From Timema cristinae (Eukaryota; Arthropoda; Insecta; Phasmatodea; Timematidae), in the NCBI GenBank assembly GCA_039000515.1, contig JBCFYV010001001.1, positions 2,922,962-2,986,961 of the forward strand: a DNA stretch of 64,000 nucleotides. Reading direction: 5' to 3'. The notes beneath the pieces were generated by a model that saw only the letters and a program-made list of their open reading frames with translations, was not told the DNA's origin and did not search any database. Every line of letters begins with the position of its first letter. The first letter of the stretch is position 1. Of this stretch, positions 23,110 to 34,770 are shown piece after piece. Position numbers and translations under genes: made by a program.

Positions 23110-23290
23110 CACTTACTTCAATGGCCAAATGGTCTAAGGCGTCACTTTCATATCAGATTGGCCTGTTGATGACGGGGAAAATGGGGTTTGAATCTTGGTC
23201 GGGACCTACTGAGAGTGGTATTTCCTCAATGGTTTACCACTCTCTTCCCACGCAAATGAGGTCTTTAAAAAATCTATTTCTCCATACAGT
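23110..23290 (+). repeat. SINE-B copy
   Basis: Head CAATGGCCAAATGGTCTAAG with B-box-like GGTTTGAATCTTGGTCGGG, then the body TACCACTCTCTTCCCACGCA. The tail is lost and an (AAT)n run follows. Confidence 0.75.
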
Positions 23291-23771
23291 GAATAATAAT
23301 AATAATTATTATTATTACAAATATGTATATTTTTTAAATATATTTATTTTGTCACAGCCTTTATACCAACTCTATTTTGATATTTATAATGATATAATTT
23401 TAATAATAGCCAAGTCTATAAAGTCCAAATAAACAACTTTCTTGACTTTCATTGCCATTACCAGATCTAGCAAACTGTGGGAACTCTGTTATAAAATTAG
23501 GTGACTTTAAAAAACAAACAACAAAACCAATTTAACACTTATTTTCATTACAACCCATAGTTTACATTTTGTAACACAAGCAATAAACAGGAAAACAACT
23601 GTTTCTTTAACGTAGACAATCTGATCAAGTTAACAAATGTGATTCTCCTCGCCATAGAAGATGATTAAAGTAAATAAGAGGGAACTAGAAAGCAAAACAA
23701 CACCACGGGTGTAGTTCTGTTTATGACACAGGTAAGTAATGAGACATCTCCAATAGCAAATACCTAAGCTA

Positions 23772-23882
23772 TCACACCTTGACGTAGTCCAGGTCTGAGG
23801 CCAGGTCCCACGGTGGTCGGAACAAGCTGGGACTGAGAGGAGTACAGTGACTAGAATTGAAATCCACCATGTACTTCTGAGC
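23772..23882 (-). CDS. ABHD16A: ABHD16A-like phosphatidylserine hydrolase, last coding exon
   Basis: It encodes the final 36 residues and TGA. Acceptor TTTCAG|GCTCAG, phase 0. The sequence AQKYMVDFNSSHCTPLSP aligns with the vertebrate ABHD16A C terminus around its HCTPLP motif, then PPWDL matches the MPWHL end. The insect protein runs on by about ten residues (ASDLDYVKV). It follows the upstream exon ending MALFL, giving the continuous ALFL-AQKY match to the vertebrate ALFL-ARKH. Confidence 0.93.
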   Translation of the reverse strand, partial: AQKYMVDFNSSHCTPLSPSLFRPPWDLASDLDYVKV

Positions 23883-24284
23883 CTGAAACAGTTATGCCAT
23901 GTTTGGAAAAAGAACAGGGGCCCCAATTGACCCTGCCGCAGAAAGATTGTTTAAGCAAGGTTGTGGTTTTATACTCTTTTTTAAAGTCATTAGAAACATA
24001 CTTAGAAATTACTGTGTTGGCTTACACAGCCCGGGAGAAGCGAGTAGATAGACAGTTGGTGCGTGTAATGGGGATATTGACGAAGTGATCATGAAGCGTG
24101 TAAGTAACTTTGGTTTAAGGAGGGGGTTTACATCCTCACTGTCCCTCCTTATCAGTATGGCCCTTGAAACAGTGGGGTCCATAAATTTATATTGCTTATA
24201 AACAAAGGTAATGAAGGAACAAGATACCGCCTGTGAAATTAAATTTCTGAGAAGACTATAGGAGTGACATGAATGGATAAAATA

Positions 24285-24535
24285 AGAGGTTGAGAGAGAT
24301 ATTTAAGGAAGGAGCCAGTGCAGGACAGGTTGGAGAAGTCACAATTAAAGTGTTATGGCCATGCAATGAAGGGGGAGGGGATACAAGGGGGCCAAGGGGA
24401 AGACCAAAGTACAGTTGGTCGAAGGGAGTGCTGAGAAATGAGGAGAGGGTGGGTCATGGTGAAGAAGAGGTGGTGGAGAAGTTTATGTTTCAAACAGACC
24501 CGATCAGTTGCTGAAAATTGTTCATGATAGTGATG
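24285..24535 (+). repeat. LINE reverse-transcriptase tail, + strand
   Basis: A decayed coding tail (GRPKYSW-like, from AGGGGAAGACCAAAGTACAG) followed by the ACCCGATCAGTTGCTGAAAA end. It lies between the last two ABHD16A exons, antisense to that gene. Confidence 0.6.
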
Positions 24536-24618
24536 ATTTTGATAACTAAGGTATGAAAGGGCTAGAAACCTAATGGTTTATCAGCTAAAGAGGTGGACAG
24601 AATGTCAAGCATACTCAC

Positions 24619-24764
24619 AAGAAAGAGAGCCATCTGATTCTTCATGTCCTCATCAAAGTGTTCTCCTATCAACATGGGGTAGGAGTGGGAATGCGCGTTG
24701 GTGTACGACAACAGCAATGATGTGCACTGATCCTCATTCACATCGTACCTTCTAACAAATGCGG
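24619..24764 (-). CDS. ABHD16A: ABHD16A, penultimate exon (catalytic His)
   Basis: It starts two bases before a codon (acceptor CTTGTAG|CC) and ends CTT|GTGAGT in phase 0, giving 48 whole codons. The residues AAFVRRYDVNEDQC match the vertebrate ASIYSRWEVEEDWC. Next, LLLSYTNAHSH aligns with the segment holding the reported catalytic His (Ser-Tyr-x-x-x-His), so the acid/base residue is kept. GEHFDEDMKNQMALFL completes the exon. A nearer AG (TTAG|AAGG) also looks like an acceptor but breaks the frame; the upstream AG gives phase agreement with the exon at 50364-50497. Confidence 0.94.
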
Positions 24765-25839
24765 CTACAAGCCAACAAAATCATAGAAATCACTCTCTCA
24801 TAATAAAGTATAGCAGAAAAATAACCCCCCTCCCCCACCCATATTTTCATGAGATAAAATACGGCTAATGTTATACAGTATTAAAATATTAGTGCCACAT
24901 TAAGTATAATTTTGTGCTTGGGCAAACTTTTATTTTGGTGTCTTTCTCTTTATCTATCAAATAGTTTTGGTCCAAGGATTGTCTTATGACCTTGAAAGGA
25001 AACCATTACATGACAAAAAATGCATTAATGTCCTTTGAATTTCTTTACAATCATTAATAAGATAAAATTATATAAAAATATTCTTTAAACTTTGATTTAG
25101 GCCTAGTATTTCTAGAAAAAATTTGGAAAAATTTGAGGAAAACAATTATAAAATAAAATTAGAACCAATAAACAATAAAAAAGAGATTTTTAAAAATTAG
25201 TTTAGTTTCCAACCATTATTTTACGTGGGTTCAACATTTGGTGTATGAAGTTTAAAAACAAGTATACCAACTGTTATCAACATAATAGTACTAACAACTA
25301 ACAAATTGTCCTGGAATGTTAAAGGAAATTAATAACATAAAAACATATCCAAACAATGTGTGAATTCTTTGCTAAAATTTATTATAATTTCAGTCTTTAA
25401 GACAGTGTCAGTGGCGCCCTTCTCCAGGCCGTCACCTGTCCCCTCTGACGACCCTGTATAAAATATATTTTTAACTAAGCTTAGCACTAACGTCTTTAAA
25501 AATTATCTTATTGACATGTTTATCACACGGTTAGTAATAATTAATCCAAATGGACAGGAAGGAAATATCAAGTGAAAATGCACTTACATAAATGTGTAGG
25601 AGTGGGAAAATCAAATTGCGAGAAAAAACTTCCAGTGAATCTGGTCAGGGTAAGAACCTCGGCCTTCTAGGTAAAAGTCGAGCATACTAATGATGAACTA
25701 TCTCTGCTAGTTCTTGTAAAGTATGTTTTTTTATATTTGAAATTAATTATTTTATTGTAATATGGCCATCTTAAATCCACAGCCTGCCCTTAAAAAGCAT
25801 GGGAATTTATAATTTAAAAAAAAAAGCGTAATAAATATA

Positions 25840-26380
25840 CACTATAGTAGAATCTGGTTAATTTTACATTGGTTAATTCGAAAAATTGGATAATTTTAAC
25901 CCATAAAATTTCTATTTAAATATATGGTAAAAAATAAAGTTTAATTCAAATTTTAGAAGGAAATATTAGAATAATTTGAAGCTCTTTCATTTCTATTTAT
26001 TTTTTAGTTTGTACTTATTTTAAACCTAACTTAACGATCTTTATTTAAAAGTCAAAAATGTCGAATAAAATCGAGTTATTGATGCATAGTAAAGGATAAA
26101 GGGGGTAGTTCTGCACTGGCGGCGAGCAAGTTTTCCAGAATAGGGAATGTGTTGGCTCGATTCTGTCAATGAGGTAGCCATGGGGAAAGGGGTGGGGGGT
26201 GTTTCTAAAGGAAAGTTTTTCCTTCCCCTATTGGCCTGATTGTATCTCCTCACACAACCATCCCTTTGTTAAATGAATACCCCCCACACCCTGCAAACCA
26301 GTGCAAGTACACATTGAAATTGTGTTAAATCCCAGCTCACTTAACTCAAACTAGCATTCCATGGTATTGAAAAACTATAA
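25840..26380. repeat. Possible pogo-like MITE remnant
   Basis: The left side TAGTAGAATCTGGTTAATTT with GGTTAATTCGAAAAATTGG resembles pogo/Tigger-type MITE ends. The right side near 26330-26370 is weakly complementary. No target duplication was found. Confidence 0.3.
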
Positions 26381-27394
26381 TTCATAAAATATTTTCAAGC
26401 CGATATACTGAAGAAAAATGCAAAAACGATTATCTATTCAAACAAACATACAAAGAACAAGTTCCAAATAAAACCAAATGTTTACGTTTAAGCTGACACC
26501 TGAGAGCCGAATCCTCGGAGGAGGAAGTTGGGATTGGAACCCCTTGGACCCCTACCCCGCCCTATGGCTTCAACACTGATTCTGTGTGACAAGGCTATGG
26601 CAGATTAATTTAAGTCTGCAATTTTTGTATGTTAATTTAAGTTTTTATATCTTTTTATATCTTATGTTTAAATTTTTATCGTTTTTCCATGTAGGTACAT
26701 ATTTTTCAGCATATATCAAAATGTGTGTGTTTATATGCAACATATTTTGAGGTTATTAATTTACAAAGTCGAATCTCGAGTCACAGGTTGCTGTGGTATC
26801 AATGATAGATACCCTGAATTATGGTAAATAAAATGATTGAATTTGTTAAATAAAAATTAGGTAATAAAGTAATTTTTGTTTAAGTAGTATGGTGCAACAA
26901 ATAAAAAAAATATGGCTATAGCAAACAGACCAAAACTATATTAGGAACTGAAAGGTGACCAACAGACCTAACCAGATATTCTCAAAATTAAAAATGTGCA
27001 GATCCAGAGACACATAGCTGGAACTAAGAATTATTGGAAGTTTTAAGACAGCCGACTAGCCTACGATGACATTAATAGTCTTGAAACAATTATTTCTGTA
27101 CTATGGGCATGTAGATTCCAGGTAGGGATGAAATGGCTGGTTCATGAGCCAGAATTTTAAATAATTTGCATTTAAATAAACAAAAATTATCAGAATTTGC
27201 ATTTAAAAGGTCAAGTAATTAATTTTATGAAACAATTTAATATCCTTTTAATTTGCAAGTGTATTATTAGTTCAAAAAATGCTAGAAATAACCTTAACTA
27301 TATTTTGATGGTATTTTTATTGTTCTAAGTAAAGGTTCATAAAAAAATGTCTTGCAAAAGTTCTGTGTCTCTGATTATGGCTCATAAGTAGCCG

Positions 27395-27550
27395 ATCACG
27401 AACTGCCTTAAAATCATAAATTAAAAATGACCTTGAGCACGGGACAAATCCTGGACAGCTCAGTAGTATAGATAGCATTAGCACGCTAAGCCAAGGATCA
27501 CCCGGTTCGATCCCCGTATCCAGGAGTAATTTCTAAAATTTACAAATATG
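27395..27550 (+). repeat. Single right arm of foldback element TF
   Basis: It contains the TGCCTTAAAATCATAAATTA spacer edge, then CGGGACAAATCCTGGACAGC and CGGTTCGATCCCCGTATCCA. No left arm was found. Confidence 0.65.
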
Positions 27551-28589
27551 ATAATGTGGTTACATCCATTACCTGAAGATCATTTCAATCTTTCAAATTT
27601 TGCTATTTATTTACAATTTATTGCATGAACGTTAACTTCCTTACAAATCAATAGAGATAAAGAAAATTGATTTGTATGTAATACATTATGACTTTCATCG
27701 GTGAAATGAAAGATTAAGTGGCTACTTTTCATTAAAATTCTAACCTTGCTTAATATTGTTCCATTTGTGTGTATACGCATAATTATGTGGATAGCCCAGA
27801 TGGGTAAAAAATGGAGTACACATAAAAAACATTATAGTTAATTTTTCAAATATATATATAATAATAATAATAATAATTTTCACTTTTTCTTTATTGACGT
27901 ACTAGTCAACAGTTGAGACCTCTAACAAGATAGCACTGAAGATGAATATGAACATAATTGTGTTTGCAAATTAAAAACTAATAAATACATCATGTTTGTA
28001 CACAGGTAATTATAGTAAATTAATTAATAGCTAAAACATAACTTAAGGAGGAAAGCAAGAAGAAGTATAAAAAGAAAAATGATTCATAATATGAGATAAT
28101 GATGATGATGATGATAATGATGATGATTCTTAAAATTCCTCACACACAATGTGTTGGATTTATCCCTCTGACATGAATTGTAAATGTACCTAAATGATAG
28201 AAAGGTATGAAAGCAATTCCTGGGAGCTCAACAAAAGGCAGGCACACACCTCAGTGAGCCACATACCATAACAAAAGCCATTTAACCAAGTCGGTTGTAT
28301 GTCAATCTTCGGTAGTTTATTCTTACATGCTGCAGTTTAAATGGCCAATGACACAGCACTGAGCCAAGCCTGTAAGAGATGAGTCGGTAGTTTCAATTTG
28401 GGAACGGGCCACACTATTCCTTTACAAAGTGGGTCAAAGTTAAGACAGACGGCGAGTGAAAACTAAGATGTCATTCAGATTTAAATGTGATTCAAACCAA
28501 AACAAGGACAGTTTGGTGTTTCTCAATTCATCCTACTAGGCATCCTGGATATTTGCATTAAAGAACAATAATGGGTTAAAAAAGAGAAA

Positions 28590-29030
28590 GGTAGAAATTA
28601 TGTTAAATGCACCTGCATCAGTTTGAAGGGAAAGTGAAACATTATTTAGGGAAAAAAGCCTTCAGTACATTCAGACCAGATCCGAACCCTGACTTCACCT
28701 TCACTGGCAAACCAGACTAGTCAAGCTTGAAGTTAAGTCCTTCGCATGGTACAGATAAGATAAGTTTAAAACCTGGATCAATTTATTCAAGCAGCAAGGT
28801 TACTACAAAACTTTATTTATTGTTTTTCCTCCCGCATCTCACTACCCATTCAGCTTATGAAAAGGTATAACGTTAAAAAAATGTACCTGCATTTGTGTGG
28901 AGATATATTGAAATAACATTTAGGTAAAACCAGCCTCAATATACCTGCTCAGGATTTGAACCTAAATCTCCCAGTCAACATCAGTAGAGTGTAATTAAAG
29001 AGTTAGAGTGTATTACATTCACAAGAGTGA
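28590..29030 (-). repeat. Two tandem SINE-B-like copies
   Basis: Both read as complements of the SINE-B body: 28590-28740 (GCACCTGCATCAGTTTGAAG, B-box side GATCCGAACCCTGAC) and 28820-29030 (CATCTCACTACCCATTCAGC tail, B-box side GGATTTGAACCTAAATC). Confidence 0.55.
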
Positions 29031-29036
29031 TGCCTT

Positions 29037-29475
29037 CGACCAGGAGTTTCCAAGTGATGGCCCGCGATGCCTTTTTTTTTTTGCGGCCCAAAAAAGTGTC
29101 TTTGAAAAATAATCTATTGTAGTTAGGTTGATGTTTTTAGCTGAAAAACAGAAAATTTTGACTTCTGTAGGAAAAAATCCATGAAAGCTCCAACTGTTGT
29201 TCATTCGGTAATAAACTTAATTGCATTCTATCTTTATAGCAGCTTTTTTATCCGAGAGTAATATTCACTTCCACCCCTGTGATTAATTTTAATCGGGAAA
29301 TTTGCTTAATTTGTAATTAAATATGTTTAAATTACCACTTCTTATTTAATGCTCAATTAAATATCTGTTATAGTTTTTGCATAACTTGCCGATTATGATG
29401 CAGCCTGGCTTGCCACTAGACTCTTGTATTCAATTGTGGCCCCTGGGCCCTTTTGAGTTGGAAGACCCCCGACTT
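29037..29475. mobile_element. hAT-like MITE, diverged
   Basis: The left part CCAGGAGTTTCCAAGTGATGG with CCCGCGATGCC and the right part GTGGCCCCTGGGCCCTTTTG with GGAAGACCCCCG resemble hAT MITE ends. The pairing is imperfect and no clean 8-bp duplication was found. Confidence 0.5.
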
Positions 29476-29784
29476 AGACCATTCATCCACCAAAGTCAGT
29501 TTAATTTATTGTGACTGTAAATTAGTGGATTACTGTCCTAGTATTAAAACATCTCAAGTGACAGAAGAAATACTTTTGGGGAGAGGGGGAGGGAATGTAT
29601 TGTTATAAGCATATTATTTTTATGTTGATCTATTTTTAATCTGATTTAACTTCTAATTTGTCCATCTAAAAAAAAGAAAAAAAAAGGTATCTTCATCACA
29701 AAGGACAAATAATTTATTACTGTTCCTTTTTTAACTCTACAAACTATTTAAATGCTGTAAATTATGTAGCAAGGGGGAGCAGGT

Positions 29785-30250
29785 AAAGTGATAGACAACA
29801 AAGTGGTCGACACGAGAGGACAAAGTGGTAGACAGCAAACTGCTAGACACGCAGAAATGACACGGACCAAGTGATCGACACGAGCTGGACCATGTGATAG
29901 ACAACCAACCGGTAGACAAAATGAAAACAATTATTTGGAAGGCTGGGTGGGTCAAATGGCCGACACGACTTGGACCAACTGCTAGACAAGCTCAAGTATA
30001 GGAGTACAAAGTGATAGACAACCAAGCGGTCGACATGAGAGAACAAATCTGTAAAAAGACCAACTGCTAGACACCCAGAAACAACATGGACCAAGTGATC
30101 GACACGAGCTGGACCATGTGATAGACAAGCTCCCATATAAGAGGACAAAGTGATAGACAGCCAAGCGGTCGACACGAGAGGACCAAATGCTCGACAAACA
30201 TCGAGATGAATCCAGTTAAGAGTGGCTCAAGTGACAGACAAGTTATTTCA
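29785..30250 (+). repeat. Modular array, left arm of FB1
   Basis: About 18 copies of a short core (AAGTGATAGACA, AAGCGGTCGACA, AACTGCTAGACA and similar) are separated by 4-30 bp variable linkers such as CGAGAGGACC or CGAGCTGGACC. The open frames across it on the minus strand reflect the array, not a protein. Confidence 0.85.
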
Positions 30251-30669
30251 TACTAACAAAGTGATAAACAAAGTGATAAACATGGGCTTAGAGAGTTGGG
30301 TATAAGGATGGTCTGGATACTCCTAGAAATTGCTGCCCTCCCGACACCCTAGATTCAATTATCCCAAAAAGGGTGAGGTCCACTTATATGTGTATAAACT
30401 TAAACCATCGTGTTTTTAATTTTAATAATGTACTTACACATTGCACTCTTCAAAACATATTTACTAACACTAGTTTAGTTATCATTTCGAATAAATAATA
30501 GGTTTTGATACATACAATATGGTATCTGAAAATAAAGAAGTTTCTCTGAATGAAACGAATTATCGGATCTGAGGCAAGGAGACAAACGTTTTGTTATAAA
30601 TGGTAAAATCATACTTTAAGAACTAACAAGACGAAATAAAATATTATATAAAAGAGCAACTGCCAGAAA

Positions 30670-30868
30670 TTAAGTTGGTAGCTTATGATCAGGGTTCGAT
30701 TCCGCCAGGTAAAGTGAGGGTTATTTTTCTTAAAAGGTTTTCCACTCTGCCACCACGCAAATTCAGGTACACTATATATAAATGTAATCTTCCTGTTTCT
30801 CAACACATTAACGTAATTAGTAAATAAGCGTATAACCCAAACAGGTGGTAAGACACAGTGCTACAAAA
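30670..30868 (+). repeat. SINE-B copy inside FB1
   Basis: B-box-like GGGTTCGATTCCGCCAGGT, body AGGTTTTCCACTCTGCCACC, then the shared tail (CGTATAACCCAAACAGGTGG). Confidence 0.7.
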
Positions 30869-30934
30869 AAAATCTAATTGAATAATGGATTAAAGAATAA
30901 ATGTTGTTATTATAAGATGTGTACTCTCATTTGC

Positions 30935-31065
30935 ATGTAGGGAGAATGTAAACCATTAATGAAAAATCACCCGGCCGGACTTGAAACCTGATATCTCCGT
31001 CATTGACAGTCCAATCTATTTGGAGAATGACGCCTTAGACCATCAACCATCGAAGCTAAGAACAT
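30935..31065 (-). repeat. SINE-B head and body, inverted, inside FB1
   Basis: The complement of the body (CATTTGCATGTAGGGAGAAT) and head (CTTGAAACCTGATATCTCCG, then TTAGACCATCAACCATCG). Confidence 0.65.
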
Positions 31066-31254
31066 TTTGTTGATGTTGCATTAGTACCATGTTTATTAAT
31101 GGGTTAGAATAAGGAGCTAAGTTAAGATAAAATAATCCCACATTATTGTAAAATTTAGATGTAAAAATCACAAGGGTGGTAACTATCAGCCCAATCCACT
31201 CAGTTGGAATGATTACTCTTATTCAAGCTACTCTAAAACCTTATTAGACCGTAT

Positions 31255-32105
31255 GACAAACAGCGTTATTTAGGAGGTCAAACAATACCTACACCTAGCA
31301 TACAGTATTATTTAGGAGGTCAAACAATACCTACACCTAGCATACAGTGTTATTTAGGAGGTCAAACAATACCTACACCTAACATAGTTTTATTTAGGAG
31401 GTAAAACAATACTTACACCTATCATAGTGTTATTTAGGAGGTCAGACAATACTTAGACCTAGCAAACAGTATTATTTAGGAGGTCAAACAATACTACACC
31501 TAGCATACAGTGTTATTTAGGAGGTCAAACAATACCTACACCTAGCATAGTTTTATTTAGGAGGTAAAACAATACTTACACCTAGCATAGTGTTATTTAG
31601 GAGTTCAGACAATACTTAGACCTAGCAAACAGTGTTATTTAGGAGGTCAAACAATACCTACACCTAGCATAGTGTTATTTAGGAGGTAAAACAATACTTA
31701 CACCTAGCATAGTGTTATTTAGGAGTTCAGACAATACTTAGACCTAGCATACAGTGTTATTTAGGTCAAACAATACTCACACCTAGCATACAGTGTTATT
31801 TAGGAGGTCAAACAATACTTACACCTAGCATAGTGTTATTTAGGAGGTCAAACAATACTTACACCTAGCAAACATTGTTATTTAGGAGGTCAAACAATAC
31901 TTACACCTATCAATAAGTTTTATTTAGGTCAAACAATATTTACACCTAGCATAAAGTGTTATTTAGGAGGTCAAACAATATTTACACCTAGCAATAAGTG
32001 TTATTTAGGAGGTCAAACAATATTTACACCTAGCATACAGTGTTATTTAGGAGGTCAAACAATACTTACACCTATCATACATTGTTATTTAGGCAAACAA
32101 TACCT
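31255..32105 (+). repeat. Minisatellite, about 42-bp unit, about 20 copies
   Basis: The unit is GTGTTATTTAGGAGGTCAAA, then CAATACCTACACCTAGCATA. Units vary between GGTCAAAC, GGTAAAAC and GTTCAGAC types, and these variants recur in blocks of several units, indicating past higher-order duplication. It lies inside FB1. Confidence 0.95.
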
Positions 32106-32319
32106 ACATATACATTTTAAGCAAAATCTTTAGACCCGTTCGAAAACAATTCAATTCCTGATATTCTTTTTATAAGGTTATCATTATTTCGAGTTATTTT
32201 CCCCTACATTCTTACTTTAGCAAACCCTACAAAAATATGTCAAGTAGTATGAGGTTAAGCTGACGGGTTGGGGGGGAAAATTATTTGAGTGTAAACAAGG
32301 ACAAGCGTGTATTGAATTA

Positions 32320-32655
32320 ACTGTTCTGTCACTTAGCCCACTCTTAACTGGATGCTATCAAAGTTTGTCTAGCAGTTGGTCCTCTCGTGTCGATCGCTTG
32401 GTTGTCTATCACTTTGTACTCCTATACCTGAGCTTGTCTAGCAGTTGGTCCAAGTCGTGTCGGCCACTTGACCCACCCAGCCTTCCAAATAATTGTTTTC
32501 ATTTTGTCTACCGGTTGGTTGTCTATCACTTTGTACTCCTATACCTGAGCTTGTCTAGCAGTTGGTCCAAGTCGTGTCGGCCACTTGACCCACCCAGCCT
32601 TCCAAATATTTTTTTATAGCTTGTCTAGCAGTTTGTTGTCTAGCAGTTTGTCTGG
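32320..32655 (-). repeat. Modular array, right arm of FB1
   Basis: The inverted counterpart of 29785-30250 (TGTCTAGCAGTTGGTCC, TGTCTATCACTTTGTACTCC and similar). Two larger sub-blocks of about 145 bp (from TTGTCTATCACTTTGTACTC to CACCCAGCCTTCCAAAT) repeat in direct order. Confidence 0.85.
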
Positions 32656-33084
32656 TGCCGTAGCAAGGTACATTTAGCAGGTAAAGAACCATTCAGCCAA
32701 AACATAATAAATACGGATGACCAATCAAAGTTTTGTTTGGCTGAGATTTTTTCTGTGAGTTATTAACAAACATAATGAGTTTTACTTCCTCCCCTATTTT
32801 AAAGGTTCAAGTGTGAGAGTAATGAGCTTCAGATTGTGACTAAAAACTTCTACAATCAGTCACATCCACTTGATCAAAGTGCATTCTTAAGCACTCTCTC
32901 AAGACAAGTTGTGTTTGATCATGCTTCAATAAGGATTGTCTACGGTGAAACGTCAAGAGCTGTAGTTTCAACCATTATTATTATATTATCAAAATAAAAG
33001 TGTACATATAAAAATTAAATAGAAAAAATTAGCATGAAATATGGTTAAATAATTTATCACTACTCTTAACCAATTTAAAATCTG

Positions 33085-33325
33085 CTTCAGTGAGTGAATT
33101 ATCTAAGGTGTCAAATGCATATTAGACTTGCCTACTGATGATGAGATCGGGGTTTGAACCCCAGTCGGGTCTACTGAGGGTGGTTTTTTTCCTTTATGGT
33201 TTTCTACTTTCCTTCCATGCAAATGTGGTTAGATAGCCTCTAAAATGCTTTCTTTCTCATCCCTACCCTGTTAGAGTAATTATCATATATGAATATAACC
33301 TGACAGGTAGTAAGATGCGACAAAA
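33085..33325 (+). repeat. SINE-B copy
   Basis: Head TGAATTATCTAAGGTGTCAA, B box GGGTTTGAACCCCAGTCGGG, body TTTTCTACTTTCCTTCCATG, tail (TATAACCTGACAGGTAGTAA). Confidence 0.75.
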
Positions 33326-33651
33326 AAAAGCTAGACCAAGTAACTATCTGTTGCATATGCATACAGAAGTACACATATATTTGTCTATGACTGGCTGACC
33401 GCAAGCGTAAGAGATGAGTGATGCCCATTTTCTGGAAAGAGGGTTTGACAATTCCGTCATTGTATTATGCTTTTGTAAACAAAACATATTACAGGTGTGC
33501 ATCCATTTGACTAGCCACCAACATTTAGTCTGCATATGATTTGAACAGTGAACAAAGTAGTTTTGAGTTTATTGTGATATCCCATGAGCTTGCATCAAAG
33601 AGCTGTACAAACCATGAAAATAAATAAACGAACTATAATAAATTTAATATA

Positions 33652-33954
33652 AGGGGTCATCCATAAACCATGTAACACTGTTGTGGAGAGGGGGAAAGTT
33701 ATAATGTCTACATGGTGTTAAATGGGGGCGAAGGGTAGGTACATCACACTGTTACAGAGCTTATACTTTCTAATGTTGGAAAAATACTTGTAGATAATTT
33801 CTGATCCTGAGATTTGATCTAAATCCCTCTTTTAGTGTCACAAAATCTTCTCTGTGAAATAATGACATTCACTCTTGATACCAAGTGGTTAGAGACGCGA
33901 GTAAAAAAAAAAAGTAAAAAAAAAAGCTACACGAGGTTTTTATGGATGACCCCT
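33652..33954. mobile_element. MITE with AGGGGTCATCCATAAA termini
   Basis: The left end AGGGGTCATCCATAAACCAT and the complement of the right end (TTTTATGGATGACCCCT) form inverted termini of about 18 bp. It is 303 bp long with no coding capacity. This terminal sequence is typical of a widespread invertebrate MITE type. Confidence 0.8.
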
Positions 33955-33984
33955 AAAGAACAGCAACTATTTTGACCCAAACCC

Positions 33985-34150
33985 GTGGGTGCGCAGTGTT
34001 AACTTTGTCTGGTCTGGTCTGGTTCCCTGCCGTCGAGGAGGTTTGAAACCCAGCCAGGTGTTCAGAGTGTATTTTTACTTTAATAGTTTCCCACTCTTTC
34101 TTCACACAAATGCTGGAACATTTCCTCATTTATCTTATCCATATTTTTAA
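33985..34150 (+). repeat. SINE-B-like copy
   Basis: B-box side GAGGTTTGAAACCCAGCCAG and body AGTTTCCCACTCTTTCTTCA, then CACAAATGC. Confidence 0.6.
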
Positions 34151-34186
34151 TATAAATGTGTGATTAGCTCACACAAGTACTCTCAG

Positions 34187-34297
34187 TTTACCCTGAAAGG
34201 TAGAAGGCTTACCTTGACGGATTACACTATGGTCCTATTTTATAAGCTACATCATAGTGGAACAGTGTAAGGTAAGCTCGCTGCCTTTCAGGGTGAA
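34187..34297. mobile_element. 111-bp hairpin MITE family M2, copy 2
   Basis: Termini TTTACCCTGAAAGGTAG and CTGCCTTTCAGGGTGAA are inverted, and the inner CTTACCTT/AAGGTAAG segments pair too. It has exactly the same length as 9945-10055. Confidence 0.82.
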
Positions 34298-34368
34298 TAA
34301 ATGGTAAATAATATGGTCCTGCAACTGACTTATTAGCACCCGAGATTTGGTGATCATAATGGTATATC

Positions 34369-34770
34369 ATGATGGATTAAATAGTCAAGTTATTATAGAT
34401 GTTAAATACGAGTATAGCCGCATCTAAATAAAATATTTTAAAATTGAAAAATGACACCCGCAGAGGAATCAAATACGGAACCTTTGGCTTAATACGCCAA
34501 TGCTCTTAACAATGAGCTATCCAGGAGTCATCCCATGCTTAGGGTCATTCATCACAGATATTTTAAGGCAAAGTCTGCGATAGATATGTTGAAATAATCT
34601 GACATATGAGCGATAAATTAAGATCCAGATAACGCAGCCACCATCGACTTGACATGGTACGACTTCTGGGTGGCTCAGTGGTTGGAGCATTAGCATACTA
34701 AGCCACAGGTCCTAGGTTTTGATTCCTGTGTCCAGGTGTCATTTTATAATTTAAAAGAATACACTCTAGT
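34369..34770. mobile_element. tRNA-like foldback element TF, copy 3
   Basis: It starts TGATGGATTAAATAGTCAAG. The left tRNA-like unit at about 34450-34530 is minus (GCTCTTAACAATGAGCTATC) and the right unit at about 34665-34745 is plus (GGTGGCTCAGTGGTTGGAGC). The two diverge from a spacer containing TTTTAAGGCAAAGTCTGCGA. Confidence 0.82.

Larger units (their letters stand above)
29775..32659. mobile_element. 2.9-kb foldback element FB1 with 9-bp direct repeats
   Basis: The termini GGGAGCAGGTAAAGTGATAG and, from the other end, GGCACCAGACAAACTGCTAG align as an inverted pair of about 28 bp (about 21 matches). Both flanks carry GTAGCAAGG (29766-29774 and 32660-32668). Subterminal arms of about 300-480 bp are arrays of the motif AAGYGRTMGACA in inverted orientation. 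They end inward at matching CCAGTTAAGAGTGG (30209) and its complement (32340-32353). The interior holds two SINE-B copies and a 42-bp minisatellite but no transposase. Nine-bp duplications and array-bearing long TIRs suggest a Mutator-like or Foldback-type non-autonomous element; the superfamily is inference. Confidence 0.72.

Noticed and set aside
29843..30175. A 110-residue minus-strand open frame with repeated VDHLV/SITLS motifs
   Set aside because: It follows the modular array of the FB1 left arm; the right arm gives the same motifs. No start context or domain.
31255..32105. A CRISPR-like array
   Set aside because: Repeats are directly abutting 42-bp units with no unique spacers, in a eukaryotic intron.
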